In this document: positions 1 through 5,523 of the stretch, piece by piece | Layout of the letters: every line of letters starts with the position of its first letter | Numbering within the stretch: the first letter of the stretch is position 1 | Assembly: GCA_947303825.1 (NCBI GenBank) | Contig: CAMYZK010000134.1 | Location: 1 to 6,951, forward strand | Origin: an uncultured Prevotella sp. | Lineage (GTDB): Bacteria > Bacteroidota > Bacteroidia > Bacteroidales > Bacteroidaceae | DNA length: 6,951 nt | Direction: 5' to 3' | The notes under the pieces: generated by a model | Databases searched by the model: none | Seen by the model: only the letters and a program-made list of their open reading frames with translations | Told to the model about the DNA's origin: nothing | Translations under genes and position numbers: made by a program

Positions 1-1
1 G

Positions 2-121
2 GTGAGACAGAACACAGGCATGTATGGCATAAGGCTGAGGGGCGAGCGCTTCGACATGGGAAATCCTCAGGCTATGGTAAATACAATAGCCACTTTTGCC
101 ACAATGGACTACGACGAATAA
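2..121 (+). CDS. C-terminal fragment of a probable sugar-phosphate nucleotidyltransferase (5' end outside the window)
   Basis: Only the last 39 codons are present. The frame is open from the window edge and ends at TAA 119-121, with a second in-frame TAA right after. The visible tail contains YGIRLRGERFDMGNP followed by a short helix-like segment (QAMVNTIATFATMDYDE). The pattern G-x-R-F/Y-D-x-G-x-P/K followed by a helix resembles the end of the catalytic domain in GalU/RmlA-type nucleotidyltransferases, such as UTP-glucose-1-phosphate uridylyltransferase, which join a sugar 1-phosphate to a nucleotide in the cytoplasm. That is family knowledge applied to a short tail, so substrate and exact family are not established. 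A strong terminator follows about 35 bp after the stop, so this gene appears transcriptionally separate from the rubrerythrin. Confidence 0.45.
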   Translation: MRQNTGMYGIRLRGERFDMGNPQAMVNTIATFATMDYDE

Positions 122-155
122 TAAAACAAATGTTGTGAACAAATCATAATTTGAC

Positions 156-193
156 AAACAAATCCTGCGAAACACTTGCGGGATTTGTTTTTT
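156..193 (+). terminator. Intrinsic terminator of the upstream nucleotidyltransferase-like gene
   Basis: ACAAATCCTGCGA (158-170) pairs with TTGCGGGATTTGT (176-188) over 13 positions, including two G-T wobbles, with a five-base loop AACAC. A156-A157 can extend the stem against T189-T190. The right arm runs into an uninterrupted T tract (188-193). This is the classic stem plus U-tract form, placed just after the stop at 121. Its right arm overlaps the likely upstream promoter element of the next gene. Confidence 0.85.
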
Positions 194-206
194 CTTGGTA
201 TCTTTG
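176..206 (+). promoter_or_regulatory. Bacteroidetes-type promoter for the rubrerythrin gene
   Basis: TATCTTTG at 199-206 matches the Bacteroidetes -7 consensus TAnnTTTG exactly. TTG at 176-178 lies 20 bp upstream, which fits the spacing of the -33 element; another TTTG at 184-187 is too close. Transcription would start near 213, giving a leader of roughly 40 nt before the ATG at 251. The leader is A/T-rich and has no clear Shine-Dalgarno sequence. I saw no convincing PerR- or OxyR-type operator by eye. Confidence 0.7.
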
Positions 207-250
207 CGCTGACACACAAATTATTAACCTATCATTTAAGTATTACATTT

Positions 251-805
251 ATGAAGAAAAAATTTATCTGCGCCGTTTGTGGATATATCTATGAAGGCGA
301 CGAAGCCCCCGAGAAGTGCCCAATATGCAAGGCTCCTGCATCTAAGTTCAGCGAACTGAAAGACGAGGGCGAGACCACCTACGCCACCGTGCACCGCATT
401 GGCGACGGCAAGCCAGAGGGAGTGAGCGAGGAGATGATAGAAGACCTACGCAACCACTTCAACGGTGAGTGCAGCGAGGTGGGTATGTATCTTGCCATGG
501 CACGCCAGGCCGACCGCGAGGGCTACCCCGAGATAGCCGAGGCTTTCAAGCGCTACGCCTTTGAGGAGGCCGACCATGCCAGCCGCTTTGCCGAGCTGCT
601 AGGAGAGTGTGTTTGGGACACCAAGACAAATCTGGAGAAGCGTGCCGCTGCCGAGGCAGGAGCCTGTGAGGACAAGTTCCGCATTGCCAAGAATGCCAAG
701 GCTGCCGGATTCGATGCCATTCACGACACCGTCCACGAGATGGCCAAGGATGAGGCACGCCACGGAGCTGGCTTCGCCGGACTGCTGAAACGATACTTCA
801 AGTAA
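251..805 (+). CDS. rbr: Reverse rubrerythrin (rubredoxin domain followed by diiron ferritin-like domain), probable NADH peroxidase
   Basis: This 184-residue protein has an N-terminal rubredoxin-type iron site with two CxxC pairs (C7/C10 and C23/C26, the second in CPICKAP). A four-helix ferritin-like domain follows from about residue 58 to the end. Diiron ligand motifs are visible as E73 in helix 1, E106-x-x-H109 and E168-x-x-H171. Having rubredoxin before the diiron domain is the reverse of classical rubrerythrin and marks the revRbr group. Characterised members reduce hydrogen peroxide to water in the cytoplasm of anaerobes, with electrons from NAD(P)H through a reductase. The start at 251 is chosen because the rubredoxin domain begins at MKKKF and because an in-frame ATG at 176 would lie upstream of the predicted transcription start. 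The gene seems monocistronic, with its own promoter and a terminator-like hairpin at 915-949. The role is secure; the electron donor is inferred from the family. Confidence 0.93.
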   Translation: MKKKFICAVCGYIYEGDEAPEKCPICKAPASKFSELKDEGETTYATVHRIGDGKPEGVSEEMIEDLRNHFNGECSEVGMYLAMARQADREGYPEIAEAFKRYAFEEADHASRFAELLGECVWDTKTNLEKRAAAEAGACEDKFRIAKNAKAAGFDAIHDTVHEMAKDEARHGAGFAGLLKRYFK

Positions 806-811
806 ATCCCC

Positions 812-880
812 AGACCCCTCCCCTAGCCCCTCCGAATAGCACTCCCCTCCCCTTGAGGGGAGGGGTTGGGGGTGGGGTCT
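812..880. repeat. C/G-rich inverted-repeat element with nested hairpin and G-quadruplex potential
   Basis: AGACCCC (812-818) pairs with GGGGTCT (874-880), and pairing continues inward with one mismatch and two wobbles to about 833/859. Inside, CCCCTCCCC (844-852) and GGGGAGGGG (857-865) form a perfect 9-bp hairpin with a TTGA loop. The inner and outer pairings share bases 859-865, so they compete. The right half (857-877) is G4-A-G4-TT-G5-T-G4, a compact four-tract quadruplex pattern on the plus strand; the left half has five C4 runs, so the minus strand carries G tracts as well. No T tract follows, so a terminator role is doubtful. The minus-strand translation contains PHPQPLPSRGG, a peptide I recall from spurious ORFs over dispersed repeats in many bacteria. 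The element sits 7 bp after the rubrerythrin stop. Confidence 0.75.
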
Positions 881-914
881 TATAAAAACTCTGCATTGAA
901 CAATAAAAACGTGG

Positions 915-952
915 AAAATCCGTTTCATCTTTAAGATGAGACGGATTTTCTT
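915..952 (+). terminator. Terminator-like hairpin behind the rubrerythrin, overlapping the next start codon
   Basis: AAAATCCGTTTCATC (915-929) pairs with GATGAGACGGATTTT (935-949) over 15 positions with one G-T wobble and a five-base loop (930-934). TTTTCTTAT follows, a moderate U tract. The 5' side is A-rich, so the structure could also work for transcription in the opposite direction. The ATG of the downstream lipoprotein (936-938) lies inside the right arm, which makes this either a terminator that serves as the 5' edge of the next gene or a start-masking structure. Confidence 0.65.
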
Positions 953-2288
953 ATACATTATTATTATATGCACCTATGCATGCTGGTCGTGTGCCGACGA
1001 CGACACCTTCACCACGTCGCCTACCGCAAGGCTTAGCTTCTCCAAGGATTCGGTGAAGTTGGACACCATCTTCTCAACAGTAGGTTCACGCACATACGAC
1101 TTCTGGGTATATAACCATTCTTCCAGGGGACTGCGCCTTAGCAGCGTACACCTCAGGCAAGGCAACCAGACGGGGTTCCGAGTCAACGTAGACGGCTCTT
1201 ACCTTGACAATTCGCTTGGCTCGAAGATAAACAACCTGGAGTTGCGCAAGGGCGACAGTCTGCGAGTCTTTGTAGAGCTTACTGCACCACAGAACAACCG
1301 TCCGGAGCCACAGCTAGTGGAAGACCTGCTCGTGTTCACACTTGAGAGCGGTGTACAGCAAAGCGTTGTGCTACAAGGGCACGCCTGGGACGCAATCATT
1401 TGCGACAGCATTATAGTGAGCCGCGACACCCTGATAGAGAGCCGCCGCCCCCTAGTGGTGATGAAGGGTCTGTGTGTTGACTCTGCCGCTACGCTTACCA
1501 TACGCAACACCACCGTCTATTTCCACGACAAGGCAGGCATTGACATACATGGCACACTGAAGACAGACAGCGTGGTGCTGCGAGGCGACAGGCTCGACCA
1601 CATGTTCGACTATCTGCCCTACGACCGCATAAGCGGGCAGTGGCGCGGGGTGCACATCTTCCCTTCTTCCTATGAGAATGAGTTCATAGCCACAGAGATT
1701 CGCAATGCTGAGTATGGCATAGTGTGCGACTCGGCAGAACTGCTCACCACCAGACAACGGCTATACATGGAACACTCTGTGGTGCACAACTGCGCCGGGC
1801 CAGGACTCCAGGCCTTCAATTCATGGGTGGGACTGCTCAGGTGCCAGTTCAGCAACACACAGGGCGACTGTGTGGCATTCTACGGAGGTGGCGTGGTGAT
1901 GGAACACTGTACGCTGGCCCAGTTCTACCCCTTCTCTGCCGACCGTGGTGCAGCCCTGCGCTTTGCCAACTATCATGGCGACTATACATACCCTCTGCGC
2001 CAGATGAGGATGACTAGTTGCATTGTTACCGGCTATGCCGACGATGTGGTGATGGGAGAGGCGTTAGAGGGTGACTCGGTAACCGATTTCAGCTATTACA
2101 TTGAAAAGACCCTGCTGCGCACACCTGCCTTGGAAGACACGATAAACTTCAAGGGTATAATATGGGAATCTCCCAACGACTCAATACAGGGAAAGCAGCA
2201 CTTCCGCCTTGTCGACGAGGAAAAGCTTATCTACGACTTCCACCTTGATTCCCTTTCTACGGCAAAAGGACTAGGGTGTTACGACTGA
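936..2288 (+). CDS. Surface-lipoprotein candidate with Ig-like N-terminal domain and right-handed parallel beta-helix
   Basis: The 450-residue product starts with a short basic and hydrophobic signal (MRRIFLYIIII) and a lipobox-like ACWSC, giving a lipidated C19. The following ADDD (20-23) resembles the acidic lipoprotein export signal that sends Bacteroidetes lipoproteins to the cell surface. Residues about 30-150 look like an Ig/ASH-type beta domain with the motif LDTIFSTVGSRTYDFWVYN. Residues about 155-380 show beta-helix-type repeats with phrases such as TLTIRNTTVYFHDKAGIDIHGTL, GQWRGVHI and the alternating small/hydrophobic pattern of parallel beta-helices. The architecture matches a conserved Bacteroidetes family of unknown function; binding or cleavage of a polysaccharide is possible but unproven. 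I chose ATG 936 because it alone supplies a signal peptide. No TAnnTTTG box is visible upstream. The C-terminus ends at GLGCYD and seems to lack the longer tail, often ending in PDIGAYE, that I recall from relatives. Confidence 0.8.
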   Translation: MRRIFLYIIIICTYACWSCADDDTFTTSPTARLSFSKDSVKLDTIFSTVGSRTYDFWVYNHSSRGLRLSSVHLRQGNQTGFRVNVDGSYLDNSLGSKINNLELRKGDSLRVFVELTAPQNNRPEPQLVEDLLVFTLESGVQQSVVLQGHAWDAIICDSIIVSRDTLIESRRPLVVMKGLCVDSAATLTIRNTTVYFHDKAGIDIHGTLKTDSVVLRGDRLDHMFDYLPYDRISGQWRGVHIFPSSYENEFIATEIRNAEYGIVCDSAELLTTRQRLYMEHSVVHNCAGPGLQAFNSWVGLLRCQFSNTQGDCVAFYGGGVVMEHCTLAQFYPFSADRGAALRFANYHGDYTYPLRQMRMTSCIVTGYADDVVMGEALEGDSVTDFSYYIEKTLLRTPALEDTINFKGIIWESPNDSIQGKQHFRLVDEEKLIYDFHLDSLSTAKGLGCYD

Positions 2289-2290
2289 GG

Positions 2291-2310
2291 TTAAAGGAGT
2301 TAAAGGAGTT
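2291..2310. repeat. Short tandem nonamer (TTAAAGGAG) x 2.2
   Basis: TTAAAGGAG occurs at 2291-2299 and 2300-2308, followed by TT. It begins three bases after the stop codon of the beta-helix lipoprotein and marks the left boundary of the composite repeat region. Confidence 0.7.
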
Positions 2311-2322
2311 CTTGGACGAGCC

Positions 2323-2482
2323 AAGCGGCAGAGCCGAGCGAAAGACGATACCCTGCAAGCGGTAGCCGATGCTTCATTCTTTTCACAGGGGTTACACCCC
2401 TGCCTGTGCTCTTTACGCCCTTTCAGGGCTTATCGCGATAGCCGCTCGGCTCTGCCGCTTTTACCGCTCGGCTTTGCCGCTT
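2323..2482. repeat. Head-to-head copies of an 18-bp GC-rich motif
   Basis: AAGCGGCAGAGCCGAGCG at 2323-2340 is repeated as its perfect reverse complement at 2443-2460. A second inverted copy at 2465-2482 has one mismatch (T2474 for C2452), so the two right-hand copies form a direct repeat with a 22-bp period. A degenerate copy in the left orientation, AAGCGGTAGCCGA, is at 2357-2369. The copies therefore form two pairs facing each other across two small hairpins, and the arms could pair into a long cruciform or RNA stem. Confidence 0.8.
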
Positions 2483-2525
2483 GTTACCGAAGGGACGCAA
2501 GCAAGCGTAGCGACTAAAAGAAATT

Positions 2526-2560
2526 CTTAACTCTTAACTCTTAACTCTTAACTCTCAACT
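2526..2560. repeat. Heptamer tandem array (CTTAACT), four perfect copies and one variant
   Basis: CTTAACT is repeated perfectly at 2526-2532, 2533-2539, 2540-2546 and 2547-2553, then once as CTCAACT (2554-2560). Each perfect unit contains the palindrome TTAA, so it gives a TAA stop on both strands. Because 7 is not a multiple of 3, the array places stops in all six frames. Its right end touches the TGA (2562-2560) of the minus-strand DUF4369 gene. Confidence 0.85.
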
Positions 2561-3654
2561 CACTCTACAAGCCCCTCCACCTTCTTCTTCATGTCCGAGA
2601 GGCTCAGGTTTCTGCCTACTATCTTTCCATTACTGTCAACAATAATATTGGCAGGAATGGTGCTGATGCCTAAGCTTGCAACAAGTGGCGACTGCCACAT
2701 CTCACCGTCGCAGATGTCGGGCCACGATATGCTGTCACGCTCCAGAAAGCTCTTTCCCTCGCTGTGACTGCCGTTCATGCATATACTCACCACCTGCACC
2801 TTGCCCGGATTATCTTTCCTTAGCTTGTTGAGTGTGGTGATCATGCTCTGCGAAGCCGAACTCCATGTTGCCCATGCCACGATGACATTTGCCTGCGACT
2901 TGAGACTGCCGTTGGTTATCTCTGTTCCATCTACTGCCTTGGCCTTGAAAGCAGGCAGCTGTCCTTCGGTCTTATAGTTCTTGAGCCCCTCCAGCTGCGT
3001 GTGCAGACGGGCCAGGGGAATGTTGCCTGGCTGCTGCCTGTGCAGCATGGCGCACAGCTTAAGGGCTTCCTGATAGTCAGGGGTAGGTGTCTGCAACAGG
3101 TATTTCTGCAGCAGATAGACACTGACGTTCGACTTCGGGTTGTCGTTAATGAACTTCTTTGCCTCCTTCAGCACCTCTGGTGGCATCTTCTCGCTGGTCG
3201 TCGTGCGGAACGTTGTCATGGCATCGTTCTCTGGCGACCCCGTAACCGTGGTTTCCTTCAGGTGGGTGGCATCGCCCTCCATCTTGACCACTATGTTCGG
3301 ACGGGCAAAGATGGGAATCTCCGAATAGTTGGGGAAGAGCATCACAAGCGTCAGCGTGTCGGTCATCTGGCGCTCGTATACAAAGTGCCCGTCGTTTACA
3401 GCAATGGTGTCTTTGGTGCCATTCTCAAGACTATAGATATAGAACTCACCCTGGTTAAGGTTCTTAAAACTTCCCTCCATGCGAAAGCGTCCGTTATCTT
3501 TGCTACAAGCGGCAAAGAGAAAGACAAGAGCAAAGAGCAGGAAGGTATTGAAAAAGCTGTGAATGAGCAGTGAGACGTTCCGCTTACCTTGCCCTACTGC
3601 ATCCCTGTCACTTTGGGGCATGCCGTCAACAGTGTGTAAGCCAGCTATTCTCAT
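2560..3654 (-). CDS. DUF4369/thioredoxin-fold lipoprotein with a degenerate active site
   Basis: This is a 364-residue reading from ATG 3654, or 353 from ATG 3621; the start is uncertain. A hydrophobic segment leads to the lipobox FAAC (C50 from the first ATG), so the mature protein has 315 residues and should be anchored by lipid and act outside the cytoplasm. Residues about 56-150 resemble DUF4369, a beta domain common in front of TlpA-like domains in Bacteroidetes. Residues about 155-230 look helical, and about 231-364 form a thioredoxin/TlpA-like fold. The usual WCxxC is WATWSSAS (261-268), so both cysteines are gone, while the cis-proline loop STIPANIIVD (P334) is kept. Disulfide reductase activity is therefore unlikely, and a binding or scaffold role is an inference. 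The gene lies 52 bp after the OmpA/TPR lipoprotein gene on the same strand, with no clear promoter box between them, so co-transcription is plausible. Confidence 0.82.
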   Translation of the reverse strand: MRIAGLHTVDGMPQSDRDAVGQGKRNVSLLIHSFFNTFLLFALVFLFAACSKDNGRFRMEGSFKNLNQGEFYIYSLENGTKDTIAVNDGHFVYERQMTDTLTLVMLFPNYSEIPIFARPNIVVKMEGDATHLKETTVTGSPENDAMTTFRTTTSEKMPPEVLKEAKKFINDNPKSNVSVYLLQKYLLQTPTPDYQEALKLCAMLHRQQPGNIPLARLHTQLEGLKNYKTEGQLPAFKAKAVDGTEITNGSLKSQANVIVAWATWSSASQSMITTLNKLRKDNPGKVQVVSICMNGSHSEGKSFLERDSISWPDICDGEMWQSPLVASLGISTIPANIIVDSNGKIVGRNLSLSDMKKKVEGLVE

Positions 3655-3706
3655 CGCTCATTCCCAGCTTAATTTATAAAGATCATTTCTGCTTCATCAG
3701 CAGCCA

Positions 3707-5395
3707 TTACTTCTGTACATTGAGCAGCTCAAGGTCCTTGGCGGCATAGTTAGCCAGCGAAGAGTCCTTGGCTATGGCAGCAGCCAGAGCCTGTGCAGCA
3801 GCGCTGTTGTTACCCATGCGTGCGTTGACGATAGCCTTCAGGTAGTCGGTGGTAGCGTCAGCATTCTTCACGTTGTTCAGGGTCTGGGTGGCAGCCTGGT
3901 AGTTCTTGTTCAGTATCTGAGCCAGGGCAGCCGAGTTGGTGGCCAGCTTGCCGAAGTCCTGCTCAGCCTGAGCATACTTGCCCTGTGCCAGGTGCAGGTT
4001 GCCCAGCACCTCGTTGATGCCGTTGGCTGTCGAAGCCTTGGCAATAAGCTGCTCAGCCTTCTGTATGTCGCCCTGCTGCAGTGCGATGAGTCCCAGGTTG
4101 GCGTTGGTCTCAGGCAGTATGCTACCCTTCTGTGCTGCCTTCTGCAGCCAGTTGGCAGCCTCGTTGTAGTTGCCCTTTGCATACTCTATGAGAGCAATGT
4201 TGTTGAAGGCGCGGGCATCGCTGGGATAGTACTGTGCAGCTTTCTTGTAAGCCTCCTCGGCCTTGTTCAGGTCGTTGTCGTAAAGTGTAGCGGCATAGAG
4301 CAGCTCCTCTACGCTGAGCTGGCTGGCATCACTGTTCAGCTGCTCCTTTATCTCCTGATCGTTACGGCCCACGACATCGTAGTTGATGGTCATGCGTGCA
4401 CGGCGCAGCTGAGGCAGAATGCCGTCGGCCAGCTCACGATAGGCCGAAGAGATGTTCTTTATCTGCTGCTCGCGCTCCTCCGGGTCCTGATACATGGAGA
4501 GCACACGCAGTATCACGTCCTTGTCCTGTATGGGCGAAGCGGCAACGAGCTCCTGGAATCCCTCCCAGTCCTCAGCAGTATACTTGGTGTCGATGGGAGC
4601 GGTGGCGTTTACCTTCTTCATCTGCTTCTTCAGATAGTCGGTGGCAGCGTCCTGACGCTTGCCTGCCAGCTTCTCGTTGAAGTCATAGCTGCCGTCGGGC
4701 GATGCGTATGCCGATACCTCAACGCCTTCAAGCTTCAGCCCCTCCTGGTTGTTGACGATGTCTTCGAGCAGAGCCACGAAGTCCTGCACCGAGTTGCTCT
4801 GCAGCTCACTGCTACGCAGGGTGGCCTGGTTGATGAGGAACTTGATGTTTGCCTCCTGCTTCTGGCTGATGACACGCTGGAAAGCGTCTGTTGCCAGTGC
4901 TGGCTGTGCCGAGGTAAGTGTACGCTTGTACAGCTCGGATGTGGCAATAACGCCATCGGCCACCTTCACGGCGGGCACCTCTACAGTCTTGTTGCCCACC
5001 TTGGCATCGAAGGTAAGGTAGAGCTCGCTCTGCTCCATCTCGGGCTGATAGACCCATGACGACTTCATGGCATATCTGCCGCCCACCAGATACTGTATGG
5101 TCTGGTCGTTGCCACGCACCTTCTCTCCCTGGAAGGTGGCGCTCAGACCCTTGACGGCCTGCAGGCCATTGGCAGTCTGGAATCGCAGTTCAGGAGTAAC
5201 AGTAACCACAGCCTTTTTCTTCATGTACTTCTCAGGGAACACACCGTTGATGGTGGCCTCAACCTGGCCTACCTGTGCCTCAAGAGGATTGGGGGTGACT
5301 GTAAAATTGTCTGCCGAGAGGGCATCAAGCTTTCCCGAGCAGGAAGCCAGCAGCAATGCTGCTGCCGACAAAGAAAGAACAATTGTCTTTTTCAT
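3707..5395 (-). CDS. Outer-membrane-type lipoprotein with OmpA-like domain and tetratricopeptide repeats
   Basis: The 562-residue protein begins with a textbook lipoprotein signal (MKKTIVLSLSAAALLLASC, C19). Residues about 28-150 are probably beta-rich. Residues about 180-340 form an OmpA-C-like domain: the core is YASPDGSYDFNEKLAGKRQD (230-249), and it closes with RRARMTINYDVVG (331-343). Between these lies an insertion of about 70 residues containing EDWEGF (275-280), a form I associate with Bacteroidetes OmpA-like proteins of the DUF3868 type. From about 361 to the end there are helical pairs of TPR character, such as AEEAYKKAAQYYPSDARAFNNIALIEYAKGNY split over 379-410. Aligned by eye with E. 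coli OmpA, the peptidoglycan-binding Asp becomes S232 while the Arg is kept (R247). A role in linking envelope proteins, possibly to peptidoglycan, is inferred. ATG 5395 is supported by the signal peptide and by the promoter box 47 bp upstream. Confidence 0.85.
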   Translation of the reverse strand: MKKTIVLSLSAAALLLASCSGKLDALSADNFTVTPNPLEAQVGQVEATINGVFPEKYMKKKAVVTVTPELRFQTANGLQAVKGLSATFQGEKVRGNDQTIQYLVGGRYAMKSSWVYQPEMEQSELYLTFDAKVGNKTVEVPAVKVADGVIATSELYKRTLTSAQPALATDAFQRVISQKQEANIKFLINQATLRSSELQSNSVQDFVALLEDIVNNQEGLKLEGVEVSAYASPDGSYDFNEKLAGKRQDAATDYLKKQMKKVNATAPIDTKYTAEDWEGFQELVAASPIQDKDVILRVLSMYQDPEEREQQIKNISSAYRELADGILPQLRRARMTINYDVVGRNDQEIKEQLNSDASQLSVEELLYAATLYDNDLNKAEEAYKKAAQYYPSDARAFNNIALIEYAKGNYNEAANWLQKAAQKGSILPETNANLGLIALQQGDIQKAEQLIAKASTANGINEVLGNLHLAQGKYAQAEQDFGKLATNSAALAQILNKNYQAATQTLNNVKNADATTDYLKAIVNARMGNNSAAAQALAAAIAKDSSLANYAAKDLELLNVQK

Positions 5396-5441
5396 TGTTT
5401 GCGTTTTTAATATGTTTAGGGTTGATTTCCAAATAATTTTG

Positions 5442-5449
5442 CAAAGTTA
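5442..5449 (-). promoter_or_regulatory. Bacteroidetes -7 promoter box for the OmpA/TPR lipoprotein gene
   Basis: The plus-strand CAAAGTTA reads TAACTTTG on the minus strand and matches TAnnTTTG exactly. It lies 47 bp before the ATG at 5395, so a leader of about 40 nt is expected. I see no good TTTG -33 element at the usual distance. The gene thus appears to have its own promoter and need not depend on the GHL10 gene upstream. Confidence 0.6.
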
Positions 5450-5523
5450 CACATATTTGTTTTCATATCGCGGCGTATCATCGATTTTTTTGCTTTTATT
5501 AACTCCCGAGACAGCCCATGTGT

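Larger units (their letters stand above)
2289..2560. repeat. Non-coding composite repeat region between convergent genes
   Basis: This stretch of about 270 bp has no credible gene. From left to right it holds a tandem nonamer, copies of a GC-rich 18-bp motif, a hairpin CAGGGGT-TAC-ACCCCTG (2386-2402), a hairpin GCCCT-TTC-AGGGC (2417-2429), the palindrome TATCGCGATA (2431-2440), two inverted copies of the 18-bp motif and a heptamer array. The outer tandem arrays are loosely inverted relative to each other, since both contain GAGTTAA on opposite strands. This organisation resembles REP/BIME- or MITE-like non-autonomous elements, but no transposase is present here and no target-site duplication is evident. 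It begins directly after the beta-helix stop codon and runs into the stop codon of the DUF4369 gene. It may also insulate the two convergent transcripts. Confidence 0.65.

Noticed and set aside
176..250. N-terminal extension of the rubrerythrin from ATG 176
   Set aside because: The extension lies over the terminator and promoter, upstream of the likely transcription start, and precedes a complete rubredoxin domain that begins at MKKKF.
599..973. A 124-codon minus-strand open frame containing PHPQPLPSRGG
   Set aside because: It covers the rubrerythrin 3' end and the C/G-rich repeat on the wrong strand. This peptide is a familiar artefact of dispersed repeats.
2289..2560. CRISPR array
   Set aside because: The repeats are short, inverted or contiguous, have no regular unique spacers, and no cas gene is nearby.
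3655..3706. Terminator between the two minus-strand lipoprotein genes
   Set aside because: Only a 5-bp CTGCT/AGCAG stem can be found on the minus strand, with no T tract after it.
3992..5059. A 355-codon open frame on the plus strand inside the OmpA/TPR lipoprotein gene
   Set aside because: It is wholly antisense to a gene with clear signal peptide, promoter box and domain structure. Its composition (many Leu, Val, Cys and His) is typical of the complement of a Gln/Ala/Lys-rich coding sequence. It has no recognisable domain and no start signals.
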